Shown here one piece after another: positions 1 to 11,635 of a DNA stretch of 64,000 nt (within the stretch, counting starts at the first letter, position 1; each line of letters begins with the position of its first letter). The stretch comes from Prochilodus magdalenae. Its lineage: Eukaryota > Chordata > Actinopteri > Characiformes > Prochilodontidae. The translations under genes were made by a program, and so were the position numbers. Location: positions 385,001 to 449,000 of the forward strand of contig JAMWET010000582.1 of NCBI GenBank assembly GCA_024036415.1, given 5' to 3'. The notes below the pieces were generated by a model, which made no database searches, was not told the DNA's origin, and was given only the letters and a program-made list of their open reading frames with translations.

Positions 1-220
1 ATTTTAGGACACTTCAGTGGCTCAACACTAAAAGCAATTTCTTGCCAAAAGGTCAGTCGGTATGTTTAGATGGGATTACTAGATGATGCTTGTTAGAAAG
101 AAATTTGTTCAAAACAGAAAAATATGCGCCAGCAAATTAAAAGCACACAAATTAATATAAACACATGCAGTTTAACTCACTGACGGCATTAAAAGGGCGC
201 TCATCAGGGCCAGAGATAAA
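1..220. other. Unique flank, no gene seen
   Basis: Short AT-rich stretch before the first tandem array. I see no coding exon, RNA gene or recognisable transposon in it. Confidence 0.5.
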
Positions 221-2533
221 CAGCCGTGCAAAGCCTAGACGCAGCCTAAACACAGCGTAAAGCCTAGACGCAGCCAAAACACAGCGTAAAGCCTAGACGC
301 AGCCAAAACACAGCGTAAAGCCTAGACGCAGCCAAAACACAGCGTAAAGCCTAGACGCTGCCTACACACAGCGTAAAGCCTAGACGCAGCCTAAACACAG
401 CGTAAAGCCTAGACGCAGCCTACACACAGCGTAAAGCCTAGACGCAGCCTAAACACAGCGTAAAGCCTAGACGCTGCCTACACACAGCGTAAAGCCTAGA
501 TGCAGCCTACACACAGCGTAAAGCCTAGAGGCAGCCTAAACGCAGCCGTGCAAAGCCTAGAGGCAGCCTAAACGCAGCCGTGCAAAGCCTAGACGCAGCC
601 TTAACGCAGCCGTGCAAAGCCTAGAGGCAGCCTAAACGCAGCCGTGTAAAGCCTAGACGCAGCCTAGACGCAGCCTAAACACAGCGTAAAGCCTAGACGC
701 AGCCTAAACACAGCGTAAAGCCTAGACGCAGCCTAAACACAGCGTAAAGCCTAGACGCAGCCTAAACACAGCGTAAAGCCTAGACGCAGCCTAAACACAG
801 CGTAAAGCCTAGACGCAGCCTAAACACAGCGTAAAGCCTAGACGCAGCCTAAACACAGCGTAAAGCCTAGACGCAGCCTAAACACAGCGTAAAGCCTAGA
901 CGCAGCCTAAACACAGCGTAAAGCCTAGACGCAGCCTAAACACAGCGTAAAGCCTAGACGCAGCCTAAACACAGCGTAAAGCCTAGACGCAGCCTAAACA
1001 CAGCGTAAAGCCTAGACGCAGCCTAAACACAGCGTAAAGACGAGATGTAGCCTAAACACAGCGTAAAGCCTAGACGCAGCCTAAACACAGCGTAAAGCCT
1101 AGCTGCAGCCTAAACACAACGTAAAGCCTAGACGCAGCCTAAACACAGCGTAAAGCCTAGACGCAGCCTAAACACAGCGTAAAGCCTAGACGCAGCCTAA
1201 AAACAGCGTAAAGCCTAGACGCAGCCTAAACACAGCGTAAAGACGAGATGTAGCCTAAACACAGCGTAAAGCCTAGACGCAGCCTAAAAACAGCGTAAAG
1301 CCTAGATGCAGCCTAGACGCAGCCTAGACGCAGCCTACACACAGCGCAAAGCCTAGATGTAGCCTAAACACAGCGTAAAGCCTAGACGCAGCCTACACAC
1401 AGCGTAAAGCCTAGACGCAGCCTAAACGCAGCCGTGCAAAGCCTAGAGGCAGCCTAAACGCAGCCGTGCAAAGCCTAGAGGCAGCCTAAACGCAGCCGTG
1501 TAAAGCCTAGACGCAGCCTAAACGCAGCCGTGCAAAGCCTAGACGCAGCCTAAACACGGAGTAAAGCCTAGACGCAGCCTAAACACAGCCGTGCAAAGCC
1601 TAGAGGCAGCCTAAACACAGCCGTGCCAAGCCTAGAGGCAGCCTAAACACAGCCGTGCAAAGCCTAGAGGCAGCCTAAACGCATCCGTGTAAAGCCTAGA
1701 CGCAGCCTAACCACAGCCGTGTAAAGCCTAGACGCAGCCTAAACGCAGCCGTGTAAAGCCTAGACGCAGCCTAAACACAGCGTGAAGCCTAGACGCAGCC
1801 TAAACACAGCGTGAAGCCTAGACGCAGCCTAAACACAGCGTGAAGCCTAGACGCAGCCTAAACACAGCGTGAAGCCTAGACGCAGCCTAAACACAGCGTA
1901 AAGCCTAGACGCAGCCTAGACGCAGCCTACACACAGCGTAAAGCCTAGACGCAGCCTAAACACAGCGTGAAGCCTAGACGCAGCCTAGACGCAGCCTACA
2001 CACAGCGTAAAGCCTAGACGCAGCGTAAACACAGCCTAAACACAGCGCTTAGCCTAGATGCAGCCTAAACACAGCGTAAAGCCTAGACGCTGGCTTAACA
2101 CAGCGTAAAGCCTAGACGCTGCCTAAACACAGCGTAAAGCCTAGACGCAGCCTAAACACAGCGTAAAGCCTAGACGCAGCCTAAACACAGCGTAAAGCCT
2201 AGACGCAGCCTAAACACAGCGTAAAGCCTAGACGCAGCCTAGACGCAGCCTAAACACTGCGTAAAGCCTAGACGCAGCCTAAACACAGCGTAAAGCCTAG
2301 ACGCAGCCTAAACACAGCGTAAAGTCCAGATGCAGCCTAAACACAGCGTAAAGCCTAAACAAAGCGTAAAGCCTAAACAAAGCGTAAAGCCTAAACACAG
2401 CGTAAAGCCTAGATGAAGCCTAAACACAGCGTAAAGCCTAAACACAGCGTAAAGCCTAGATGCAGCCTAAACACAGCGTAAAGCCTAAACACAGCGTAAA
2501 GCCTAGATGCAGCCTAAACACAGCGTAAAGCCT
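221..2533. repeat. Minisatellite, 29-bp and 32-bp units, about 78 copies
   Basis: A 2.3-kb tandem array. The main unit is 29 bp and is built around GCCTAGACGCAGCC followed by TAAACACAGCGTAAA. A second 32-bp unit type carries GCAGCCGTGCAAA and GCCTAGAGGCAGCC, and clusters near 530-650 and 1425-1760. A rare variant with AGACGAGATGTAGCC recurs at 1038 and 1241, exactly seven 29-bp units apart, which indicates block duplication. The unit itself contains two similar halves (GCCTAGACGCA and GCCTAAACACA). There are no unique spacers and no open frame. Confidence 0.95.
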
Positions 2534-5500
2534 TCTCACTCTCATTAAACGTCATGTTTCAGACAGGGCTTGGCCTGTGCACACAAGCCTTGTAAGCCTG
2601 TCTGGCTAGAGAGCAGTGAGCTTTTGGTCAAGTCTTTCATTCTCCTTTCGCTGGGAATGCCGTAAAGTGACGTGGGGTGGGAGACCAACTATAAATATGC
2701 AGGTTGGCTATACTCGAGGAGTTTCTACCAAGCCAGGACGCTGTGGGCGGGACATTGGACCAGACTATGGAGGGGTGTTTTGACTGTAGTTTTGTCAGAT
2801 ATGTACATAAACAACGTAAGGATGGTCTTATAGGATGGCCCCTAATCCAGCCAGCCCTGGCGTTTTCCGTTTTACCAAAGAACCAAAATCACCGGCTAAA
2901 GAAGCAAAGCAACAATGTACTGTACCTACCAGAGATGGGCTAATCTAATTTGACATTATTTGACATAATTAAGGCATTATTCAAAAATTCTGGGCTCCAT
3001 CCGAGCTGCCCTCTGAGGATAGTAGAGTCCCTCAGTGTATTGGGAAAATAAAGGTTGATTGATTGATTGATTGATTGATGTTATAGCTATATAATGTGCT
3101 ATAAACTCCCAAAAGTCTAATTAAAACAAATCATGGCATGCATACTTATTGATCTCGTGTGCTACAGGTTTTAAACTGTGAGGAGAAAACTGGTGCAGGT
3201 CGTAATTTTCCACGAGAGATGCCCTACAGCATTCCTGATTCTCACACCATTCCTATGCCAGCCAAGCTGAACCTGACCCATATCCCTTTTCCGCATAGAC
3301 ACTATCAAAAAGATCAAAATAAACAAGACCCAACATGCCCCGAAACCGAGAAATCTGGTCAAGGGGAACGAGGGCAGGTAGGAGATGTTGAGTGAATCGG
3401 TTTCACTGTGTTGGGCTGATGTTCAGTTTATACTCCATTTCCAGGAATTATTAGGAAAAACCTGGCCACTGGCCAATTTACTGGAAACATCTACCATACA
3501 GGAGCACTTTGTTCTGCAAACTGCAATGTTGGGAGGTGGTTTTATTGAACTACAGTGCTGACAAGTCCAGCTCACGGGGCTTCCTGCGCGATGTTTCCTC
3601 CTTGCCATTCTATTACGAACAAAAGAATTTTATCAAAAAAAAAAAGAATAATAAACACACACGTGTTCTGGACTTCCTAGCACAACAGCCTGGAGCCTTT
3701 TGAAGGTTTTGGGGATCTGAAGACCTATCTGACCGAGGCAATTGGAGGATTTCGGAATGTCGGTTGTGCTTTAGACCCCTTTCCCGAGCGGATGAATCTG
3801 ATGAGTGCCAGTACGTTGAAACAGTGTTCTGCTAGGCCTTTTTGAGAAAGACGGAACCCTGGTTCTTCAACTGGTTCTGCTCATGCTTTGTAGAACCTTG
3901 GTGCTGTTCAGCAAACCAGTCTGGAACCAGATCAACTACCGGCAAGATGACGTAGAAGAGGTTCTTCAGCAGACCACCGGGTGTCGCCATTGTTGGCTTC
4001 TCTTTCCATAACAACTGACATGCCCATGGATGTCGCCCTAGTTGGTGCTGAGGAACCTACTATTCATTGGTTCCAGCTGGGAACAGAACTTTTTGGGCTC
4101 CGAACTAAAGCATCTGTAGTAGAAGCGGTACATTAGTTGCGTAAACCAGAGCGGAACCTGTTCCACATCGGTGGAAACAGGCTTAAAGAGAACTCCATCA
4201 AAACCTGGTGATGGACCGGTCTTCTGAGAACGTGAGTGAATGCTCTTCCCACCGTTCAGCCCCACTACAAACGAGCTAACCTTCTACAGCTGCATATTTA
4301 TATTCATCTGTTAATAGACCAGCTCATTTTCCCTTCATCTATGTGTTCCGGAGATTGGGTTGACAGCACTAGGAAACAAAAGCACCAGGCACTGCTCTAC
4401 ATATCCGCGGTTCTAGATAAAGAAACCAGCAGGCCTCGCCCACAATCTGTTCAGACATCACCCACATGAGAAGGCGAGGTTGGCCAATGTTTACTTTAGA
4501 TAATCCACCAAGCTTCTTTCACTTTTCACTTTCAAAGACCTGAAAGGAAAGTTCTGGGAGAGTTCGGAAAGGAAAAGCCATTCTCCCAGAACTTTCCAGC
4601 TCCGTGCCTCGGAGTTCCAAGCTGCTTTCACTTTCTCTTCCCCCGTCCCAATCAGGCTAGGGGATATACACCCTGGAAAAAGTCTAAACCCTGGTTTTGT
4701 TTACTCTGGAAGTGTAACGAAAGTGTACACACTGAGAGTGGAAGTCAGCATAAACACACAGGCCTCCCGAGTTTGGAAGTTCAACTGGGGTTGTGCTACT
4801 GAACCCAAATCTAACCTCCTGGAGTTTTCCCTGCTCCAGTACATCTGAAATGCCTTAGCTGAGGAGCTTAGTAAGCGACTACTTCATCCTCCACCCACCA
4901 CTCTGGTAGCCGCTCTCTCGACAGGCTTCACAGAACATTGCCAACACTCCCATTCCCTCCATTTAGAAAGTGTAACGGCTCATCAAAGCGCTCTCCTGAG
5001 AGTTTAGCTGCCACCCACCATCCGACACGCTGCTTCCCTCCTCTTACTAGGCGTGTGAAGATCCAAAAATACCTCAGCGTTCCATTATAACAATGCTCTA
5101 TTTGTTACAGCGGAACTAAGGAGTGCCTCGTGTTCGTATGTCAGTGCTACGGTCTTGACGTTCGGCCATTTAAAACCACTGGAGAGGTAACGACGCCTTT
5201 ACTTTCAGGTTCAGCAGGATTTTCAATACAGGGCTCAAATTTCATGCCAATTTTCCAATTTTTGGATGTTGAAATCTTGGAAAAACCTTATCCCAGAAAC
5301 CCACTGCCGGACAATGGAGGCAGTATGTAGAGTCAGTAGTTCAGACCGGTATTTAAATGAGAGGCTAATTAAACGTTTTCTCTTAGGATGAGGTCATCGG
5401 GTTCTGAAATCCATGCCTGCAAGACGTTCCAGAAAGGCGGAGCGGGAACACCGTTAAAGGTCCAGAGACATTTGGATCAGTTTCCTTAATTAAAAAACGG

Positions 5501-6415
5501 CCATGTCTAATATTTGTTGTCTCATTTGTTGAACTGGGTTCTCTTTATTCACTTTTAGGACTGAAAATCGGAGTTCTAGGCCAAATTTATGCAGAAATTT
5601 CAAAAATTCCAATAGATTCCCAAAGTGGCTCACCAAGAAATGCCTCAGCAGTTTTCTTTACTGAGCTGTTACCAGGATTTACAGTATTCCACCCTCTATA
5701 GCACAGAGGATTATCCCAATATTGGGACCCAGTGGCTGATAGCATTAATGGGGCTGGCTAATATGATGACAGTTATTGTTAGCGTGGCATTAATGCATGG
5801 TGTTGTCCCGACTGCATCTTCAATACCTGAAGAGCGTTGGCCTGCTGCATCCGTAACTCCACTCTTATCCAGCTACATAGGTCTGAACCTGGACCACAGC
5901 TCTAAATGATGAGTGCAGTGCTAAGACCCTCCTTTCACGACATTAGAAAGGCTCCACTCCGTGGCCATGTTGGTATAAGCTGGGCTGCTGTGACCGCACT
6001 TCGCCATGCTCCGGTGGCAGCCAGAGGGATGAAGGCAGCTGCCACTTTAGAGCCTGTAGTCATGTTTGCACTGGTTGCCTGAACTCTGAACACTTACCTC
6101 ACTCCTTCCACTCATGTTACGGCGAGCGGTATATGCAGGCGGATCAAACAAACACGCCCAGTCTGTTTGCCCTATAACACTTCCAGAGCCGCACACTCAT
6201 TAATTATTATCCTTACCTGGGCTCCTACATAATAACCCTCACCGGCTAGCCTCATAGCACTCCATGCAGGTACTCCCCAGTGCCCCCCGTCTAGTGCTAT
6301 TCAGTCCGGGGGGCTTTGCAGCAATCCCAACTGTCACCAGCCATTTCCAATCAGATTCAGGTCTCTCTTGGACACAATGGCTCAGGGCGAAGCACTCCCA
6401 CACTCGCTCGTTTCT
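2534..6415. other. Gene-poor stretch, no recognised gene
   Basis: About 3.9 kb of largely unique sequence between two tandem arrays. It may be a late intron of, or lie downstream of, the minus-strand micall2 gene, but I could not recognise any further CH-domain exon or other MICAL-like exon in it. Open frames here are short (under 100 codons) and have no recognisable motifs. A GATT microsatellite is at about 3055-3079. Confidence 0.5.
3055..3079. repeat. (GATT)n microsatellite
   Basis: About six uninterrupted GATT tetranucleotides, seen directly. Confidence 0.9.
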
Positions 6416-7258
6416 CTTTTTTTCCCGCATCCCTCGTTCCTCCCATAGAGTCCCAGTCATTTTTGGACCCACCTAAAGTCGGCTGTTTCGTTCGCCTGAG
6501 AGGTGCAAAACTTCACATACACACTAAGGGGAGGTCCCCAAACACTAATCCACAGCCATACTGACCCGCACTCCTCTATCTGTCGTTTATTCATCCCTTG
6601 TTCCTCCTATAGAGTCCCAGTCATTTTCAACCCAAACCAAGCAGTAATGCTGTCGTTCGGCCGAGAGCCACCAAACTTCACATACTCGCTAAGGGCAGGT
6701 CCCCAGATGCTAATCCACAGCTATACTGACCCGCACTTCTCTATCTGTCGTTTATTCATCTCTTGTTCCTCCTATAGAGTCCCAGTCATTTTCAACCCAA
6801 ACCAAGCAGTAATGCTTTCGTTCGGCCGAGAGCCACCAAACTTCACATACTCATTAAGGGCAGGTCCCCAGATGCTAATCCACAGGTATACTGACCCGCA
6901 CTTCTCTATCTGTCGTTTATTCATCCCTCGTTCCTCCTATAGAGTCCCAGTCATTTTCAACCCAAACCAAGCAGTAATGCTTTCGTTCGCCCGAGAGCCA
7001 CCAAACTTCACATACTCACTAAGGGCAGGTCCCCAAGCACTAATCCACAGCCATACTGACCCGCACTCCTCTATCTGTCGTTTATTCATCCCTCGTTCCT
7101 CCCATAGAGTCCCAGTCATTTTCAACCCAAACCAAGCAGTAATGCTTTCGTTCGCCCGAGAGCCACCAAACTTCACATACTCACTAAGGGCAGGTCCCCA
7201 GACGCTAATCCACAGTCAGACCGACCCGCACTCGTTTACTCATCCCTCGTTCCTCACC
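6416..7258. repeat. 165-bp satellite-like tandem repeat, about 5 units
   Basis: The phrase AGAGTCCCAGTCATTTT recurs with its T-run anchor at 6458, 6621, 6786, 6951 and 7116, that is every 163-165 bp. Units also share CTATCTGTCGTTTATTCATC and ACCAAACTTCACATACTC. Because 165 is a multiple of three, the array keeps one frame open for 293 codons (6503-7384); that frame is a by-product of the repeat, not a gene. Diverged relatives of the same unit occur at about 8680-8820 and 9020-9230. Confidence 0.9.
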
Positions 7259-8340
7259 GAGCAAGCTGCGCAACCATCCCGCGTTTCCTTTGGGGAATGC
7301 ACTTTTCTAGTTATCCATGTACTTCTTGTACAATGTTTATTTTTGACATCTCAGTTTTGGCCCATTGAGAGCCGAGTTTATTAATAATAAAAGTTTATAT
7401 GTATTTATTTATTTAGGATGCCATTGTATTTAGTTATGCATTAAAACTTTTGGTTTTCCAAAAAAAAAAAGAAAAAAGAAAAAAATGGTTTAAATAAAAA
7501 AAAGTGAAAATACTGACCAAAATTTATAATATATATAAATATTTATAATCAATAAATAAAAATGATATCATATATACTGAACATATTAATACAACTAAAC
7601 ACACAAAAATGCAAGTTAATAAAAAACAGAAGTATCATTCTGTTTTTTTTATTTTTCCACCCAAGAGCCTCTTGAATTTCAGTTTCGGTTTCAGCCTGGA
7701 ATTTGCATTTTGGCACAACACTAATTGCGAAAAGCTGTTACGTGCATACCGTCCAGACCTTGATCTCATGTCCCCGAGTCCTTGTGCAACACTAATCCGC
7801 CTGTCCACATGAATAATCACCGCCTTGACTACGAATCCCTCACCTCTCCTCATTCGTCTTCTCTTCCATAGCACAGTCTCACATGGGAACGGTCTGGCAA
7901 TGCCATTCCTGCACGGCAGTCCCTCGAGAAGGAAGGACAGGAAGCGCTGGAATGTATATGATTTATAGCCTCCGACACGGCAACTCATTTCCCCACGACT
8001 TTTTCACCAAAGTAAACGGTTGCTCGGGGCAACAGCACAGCATCACATTCCGCCGGCGGTCACTCAGCCCTCAGCCATGACCAGCCAGACTTGGGGGTCA
8101 CGCTAACTATGAAGTGTAGGAATTAATCAGTAGTGAATTAAGGCCTTTCCTTGGAACGGATGAGTCAGACACTCTGAGGCCTGTGAGCAAGTCCGCTAGC
8201 GCGTTGTGCAAGTTCAGATGTTTCGAATGCTAATGGTGTTGAAAGACTGAGGCTGAAGATTAAACAGCCTGTCTATAGCCGGCAAATGAGTATCTGGTGG
8301 GAATTCCAGAATTTCAGTGCATTAGAACACATAGCACCTA
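7259..8340. other. Gene-poor stretch with A/T-rich segment
   Basis: 7380-7660 is strongly A/T-rich with a poly-A-like run at about 7460-7490. 7660-8340 is unique sequence without a recognised exon. I see nothing functional I can name. Confidence 0.4.
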
Positions 8341-8342
8341 CT

Positions 8343-8343
<1 letters not shown>

Positions 8344-8377
<34 letters not shown>
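8344..8377. repeat. (CTAT)n microsatellite
   Basis: About eight CTAT tetranucleotides in a row, seen directly. Confidence 0.9.
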
Positions 8378-8378
<1 letters not shown>

Positions 8379-8476
8379 CTTTGAGGGAAAGAGAAAGAAA
8401 GCGAAAGAGATCAGGGTCCACTAACACGTCCCCCAGTTCTGAGATGCTCGGTCTGTATAAAAGCTGTATAAAGCAG

Positions 8477-9190
8477 TTTTCGGAAAAAACTTCGTAAAAT
8501 TCCGTTTTTTTTTTCTCTCATTAAGAACGAATGGGGTGGAAAAGTACATGCCTATCTACTGTACCTCTGCTCAACCAACAGACACCATTTCCCAAACACT
8601 ACCTCCGGGCAGACCCCTGAGCATGAACTGAATGTTGGCCTGACCTGCACTCTTGTGCTCACTCCCACCCCACCATCCTTCCTCATTTCTCCCATAGAGT
8701 CCCATTCATTTTTGACCTTAGCTACACCCCACCATTTCCTTCACCCTACAGCCACCAAACCCATTAGGGCAGAGCTCCAAACTCTAATCCACAGCCATAC
8801 TGCACTCCTCTACGTGTCCTGACTTACAGTTTTCGGAAAACTCAGTGAAATTCCGGGTTTTTTCCCTCATTAAGAACGAATGGGGTACATCTGTACATCT
8901 GCTCAACCAACAGACACCATTTCCCAAACACTCCCTCCGGGCAGACCCCTGAGCATGAACTGAATGTTGGTCCGACCCTGACTGTTCTGCTTGTCTTCCT
9001 CTGCCACCACCCCATCCCTTCCTCCCTCATTTCTCCCATAGAGTCCCATTCATTTTTGGCCTTAGCTACACCCCACTGTTTCCTTCACCCTACAGCCACC
9101 AAACTGCACATACCCATTTAGGGCAGCGCCCCAAACTCTAATCCACAGCCATACTGACCCGCACTCCTCTACGTGTCCTTTATTCAACCC
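8477..9190. repeat. Tandem duplication of a ~349-bp segment related to the 165-bp satellite
   Basis: The segment from TTTTCGGAAAA through CATTAAGAACGAATGGGGT, CAGACACCATTTCCCAAACA and TCCTTCACCCTACAGCCACC occurs twice, at an offset of 344-349 bp (for example TTAAGAACGA at 8521 and 8870). The second half of each copy (CCCATAGAGTCCCATTCATTTTT onward, quoted here in part) is a diverged version of the 165-bp unit found at 6416-7258. Origin by local unequal exchange is inferred. Confidence 0.85.
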
Positions 9191-9659
9191 TTGTTCCTCT
9201 AATAGACTCCCATTCATTTTTTAGCAACACCTAGCAAACAGGCCATCAACAAGCATCAGAGGTGGAATCACCCAGCTCCCCCACACTTTTCCAGTTTTGC
9301 TGTTGGTTACTTATGATTTAACATGCAAAGCATGCTTTATTATGTCATGTGAACATCTGGACCAATCATAAGGGACCTTTAGCTGTGTAGAAGGACATCT
9401 GATTGACCAGCAACAGGCTGGAGGGGGTTAACAGCCTAATGAACGCAGGAGCTCAGATCTAAACTTGTAGCTCCTGACATGCTTGCACAGGTCACCTCAG
9501 GACCAGCATCTCCAGCCTACCCAGCTGAGCTCTCAGCTCTTTCGTCTCTGCTACACCCGAGTACTAAACAAAGGAGGTGAAGCGAATCAATAAGGTTCTA
9601 GGTTAGAGTTCCAGCAGGAAGCTGACCTGAGGAGGCTGAAGTAAGGCAAGAACACTTAC

Positions 9660-9708
9660 CAGGTGGTTGTTCTCGTAAACATTTTCTTTACTCAGGGAGT
9701 CAAAGTCT
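9660..9708 (-). CDS. micall2: micall2 coding exon 2
   Basis: 49 nt. The acceptor reads TTTTATTGTAG and the donor GTAAGT lies immediately left of 9660. It completes codon 48 and encodes [16 protein letters not shown], the next conserved stretch of MICAL-like CH domains. It ends in phase 0 after 64 codons. The intron between exons 1 and 2 is about 1.4 kb and contains a CA microsatellite and a GGCTC-rich tract. Confidence 0.87.
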
Positions 9709-10792
9709 CTACAATAAAAGGGGACACAAGGAGCATGAGTCATTCAGAGCAAACCCAGCATGTAGAGCATCAGATTAGAGGAGCAAGTCCACCAACAGTC
9801 TGAAAAACAGGACCTCTCTCACGTTACAGTGGTGGTGATGGGAACCACACCAACACAGCCTCTTTATTCACCATCCAGTGAGCCCACCAGTGAGCCCACA
9901 CGTGTCCTCTGAGTTCATGGTGTATGTAAAGTTGATGAGGGTAATACAGTCATAAACCTGGGGGAAATGGAAATGAGGACGAGTTCCACCAGAATGGAAA
10001 CAGGGATACATGAGAGCTCAACCCAAATCTGTCCCAACGGCCCAGCCTTCAGAGTCGGGCCTCAGTTCATCCCCTCCTGCTGGTAGGAACCGATGCAGTA
10101 TGTTGATGTTCTGTGTGCTAGGAAGCCGACGGTACACAGTACCTACACAGTCGACTCACACTAATATGACGAGGCGCTATGCGGCAGCGTGTAACTCATT
10201 GAGGAAGTCACATTCATGTGACATTCTCCTGGTCCACTCATCCATGTGAAAGGCACTCTTAACCAGCTGGGTATGAATTCATGGCTCATGGCTCCAGATA
10301 CCTGCGACAACCTACCAGGACCTTACTGGGTCACTCCCAGCCCAGTCCGCGCTGCACACGGCAGTTACTCTAGATATTACCTAGTGGTCATAATAAAGTG
10401 ACCCGACTATGTACTATTAGAGCCCCGCTTTCTTTGGGCACTATTTTGCCTCACAGCACCCTGCATGCATCCCACCGCCTACAAACGATGATTCAAATAA
10501 AGGCATTACAGTTATTTAGAGCCCAGGCCTGATCACAGCACCATCATAAAACAGTTCCTCAGGGATCCAGCCGCTTATTCATAACCACTTCCTATAATAA
10601 CTCTCTGTGAGGGGAGCGGTTTTAAAAGAGGACGTCTGGTTACCTTCACCACCACTGTGAACGATTCTTCCATAGCAGGTTTCTCCAGAATGAAGCGTTT
10701 TACAGCAAAACCACACCGAGTGGCTGTGTTTACATCCCAACCGTTTCATTATGTAGAATTGTAGGGACATGGGTGGAGTTCCCCTTTAACCT

Positions 10793-10837
<45 letters not shown>

Positions 10838-11240
10838 ACACCGCCAACAAGAAGCAAACAGGAGGGATTTCCCAAATCCTAACACTGTAAAATCCCAGTT
10901 TGGACCGGGTTTATCCACATGCTGCACGCAAAGCCAGACATGCGACCGCGAGGCGAGCAGCCTTCTCAGGCTGGGAGTTGAGGTTTGCCCGCCGGCTCGG
11001 TTCGGCTCGGTTCGGCTCGGCTCGGCTGAGCGGTGAGACTCCCGAGTGAAACGGAAGGAATGTGCAGAAAGTAGCCGAACAGAGAAGCAGTACTCACATG
11101 AGGTCGGGTCTGTGTTTGTGGATGAGAGCACAGAAAGCCAAGCCGTCTCTGAAAGACGTGGTCATGTTGGTAATGGCCACATCTCTGTAGCCCTCGCACT
11201 GGATCTTACACCACTGCTGAAGCGCCTTCACAGCCGCCAT
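9660..11240 (-). CDS. micall2: MICAL-like protein 2 type gene, N-terminal part (exons 1-2)
   Basis: Two exons encode the first 64 residues of a MICAL-like protein. The start reads [20 protein letters not shown], then [20 protein letters not shown], then [19 protein letters not shown]. This is the first half of a type 2 calponin-homology domain as in MICALL1/MICALL2, Rab-binding scaffold proteins that link Rab8/Rab13/Rab35 membrane traffic to actin and to junction assembly (family knowledge). The internal wording ([19 protein letters not shown]) fits MICALL2 better than MICALL1. The split codon CTC-AT/A-GAC joins exactly, and donor and acceptor are GT-AG. The remaining CH domain, LIM domain and C-terminal Rab-binding coiled coil were not found in 1-9659 and probably lie left of the window or in exons I could not recognise. 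The start codon at 11238-11240 sits in a CpG-rich region and has G at +4. Confidence 0.85.
10795..10835. repeat. (CA)n microsatellite in micall2 intron 1
   Basis: About 20 CA dinucleotides, directly visible. Its reverse strand (GT)n is what the transcript would carry. Confidence 0.95.
10994..11028. repeat. Short GGCTC/GGTTC pentamer tract
   Basis: A 35-bp run of GGCTCGGTTC-like pentamers in intron 1 of micall2, just downstream of the exon 1 donor in transcript direction. It is GC-rich with several CpGs and could be part of the promoter-proximal CpG island. Confidence 0.75.
11098..11240 (-). CDS. micall2: micall2 coding exon 1
   Basis: 143 nt from the ATG at 11240 to a GTGAGT donor at 11097-11092. 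It encodes residues 1-47 plus two bases of codon 48. It includes the CH-domain signatures QQWC, CEGYRD and [13 protein letters not shown]. An in-frame upstream extension to 11363 exists but lacks family similarity, so I chose the internal ATG that begins MAAVKAL. Confidence 0.88.
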
Positions 11241-11560
11241 GAAGCACCGACAGCTCCCTGCAGCCTCACACCGCGAACCGGCTCCGTTGACTCGGCTGAC
11301 TCGCTCTGGGGCCTCGCTGTTCGTCCAGAAGCGCCTTGAACACCAGCACGCTGAAACCCGCACACAGAGCTCAGACTGAGAGAGTTACAGATCCACAGGA
11401 GGGGAGGAGGAGGAGTCGGGCTCAGACTCGGAGTCAGGGCTTTTACAAGTTCGGGGGAGGTTGGGGGAGGTGCTGTGGGGAAGTTTCAGCTCCTCCTCAG
11501 AATGAAGCGCCTGTAGTCCCGAGGAGGAGAAAGTGGATGTTCATATGACTGTTTATGTTT
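11241..11560 (-). promoter_or_regulatory. Probable micall2 5' UTR and promoter region
   Basis: The sequence just upstream of the micall2 ATG is relatively CpG- and GC-rich (11241-11480) and contains GGGGAGGAGGAGG and GGGGGAGG tracts that would suit GC-box-type, TATA-less transcription. No TATA box or Kozak-deciding feature beyond G at +4 was seen. The exact start site cannot be set from sequence. It is bounded on the right by a 21-bp minisatellite that begins about 400 bp from the start codon. Confidence 0.45.
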
Positions 11561-11635
11561 CAGTGTGTGGAGATTAACGCACACCCGTTTAGTTCTGTCA
11601 CACGTTCGGTTAGCTTTCACAATATGAGTGACAGG

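Noticed and set aside
221..2533. CRISPR-like array of short repeats
   Set aside because: Units are directly contiguous without unique spacers; the window is eukaryotic.
6503..7384. 293-codon open frame
   Set aside because: The period of 165 bp is divisible by three, so the frame stays open; there is no protein-family resemblance, and repeats of the unit elsewhere are broken.
11046..11339. 97-codon plus-strand frame near micall2
   Set aside because: Antisense to micall2 exon 1 and its CpG-rich upstream region; no family features.
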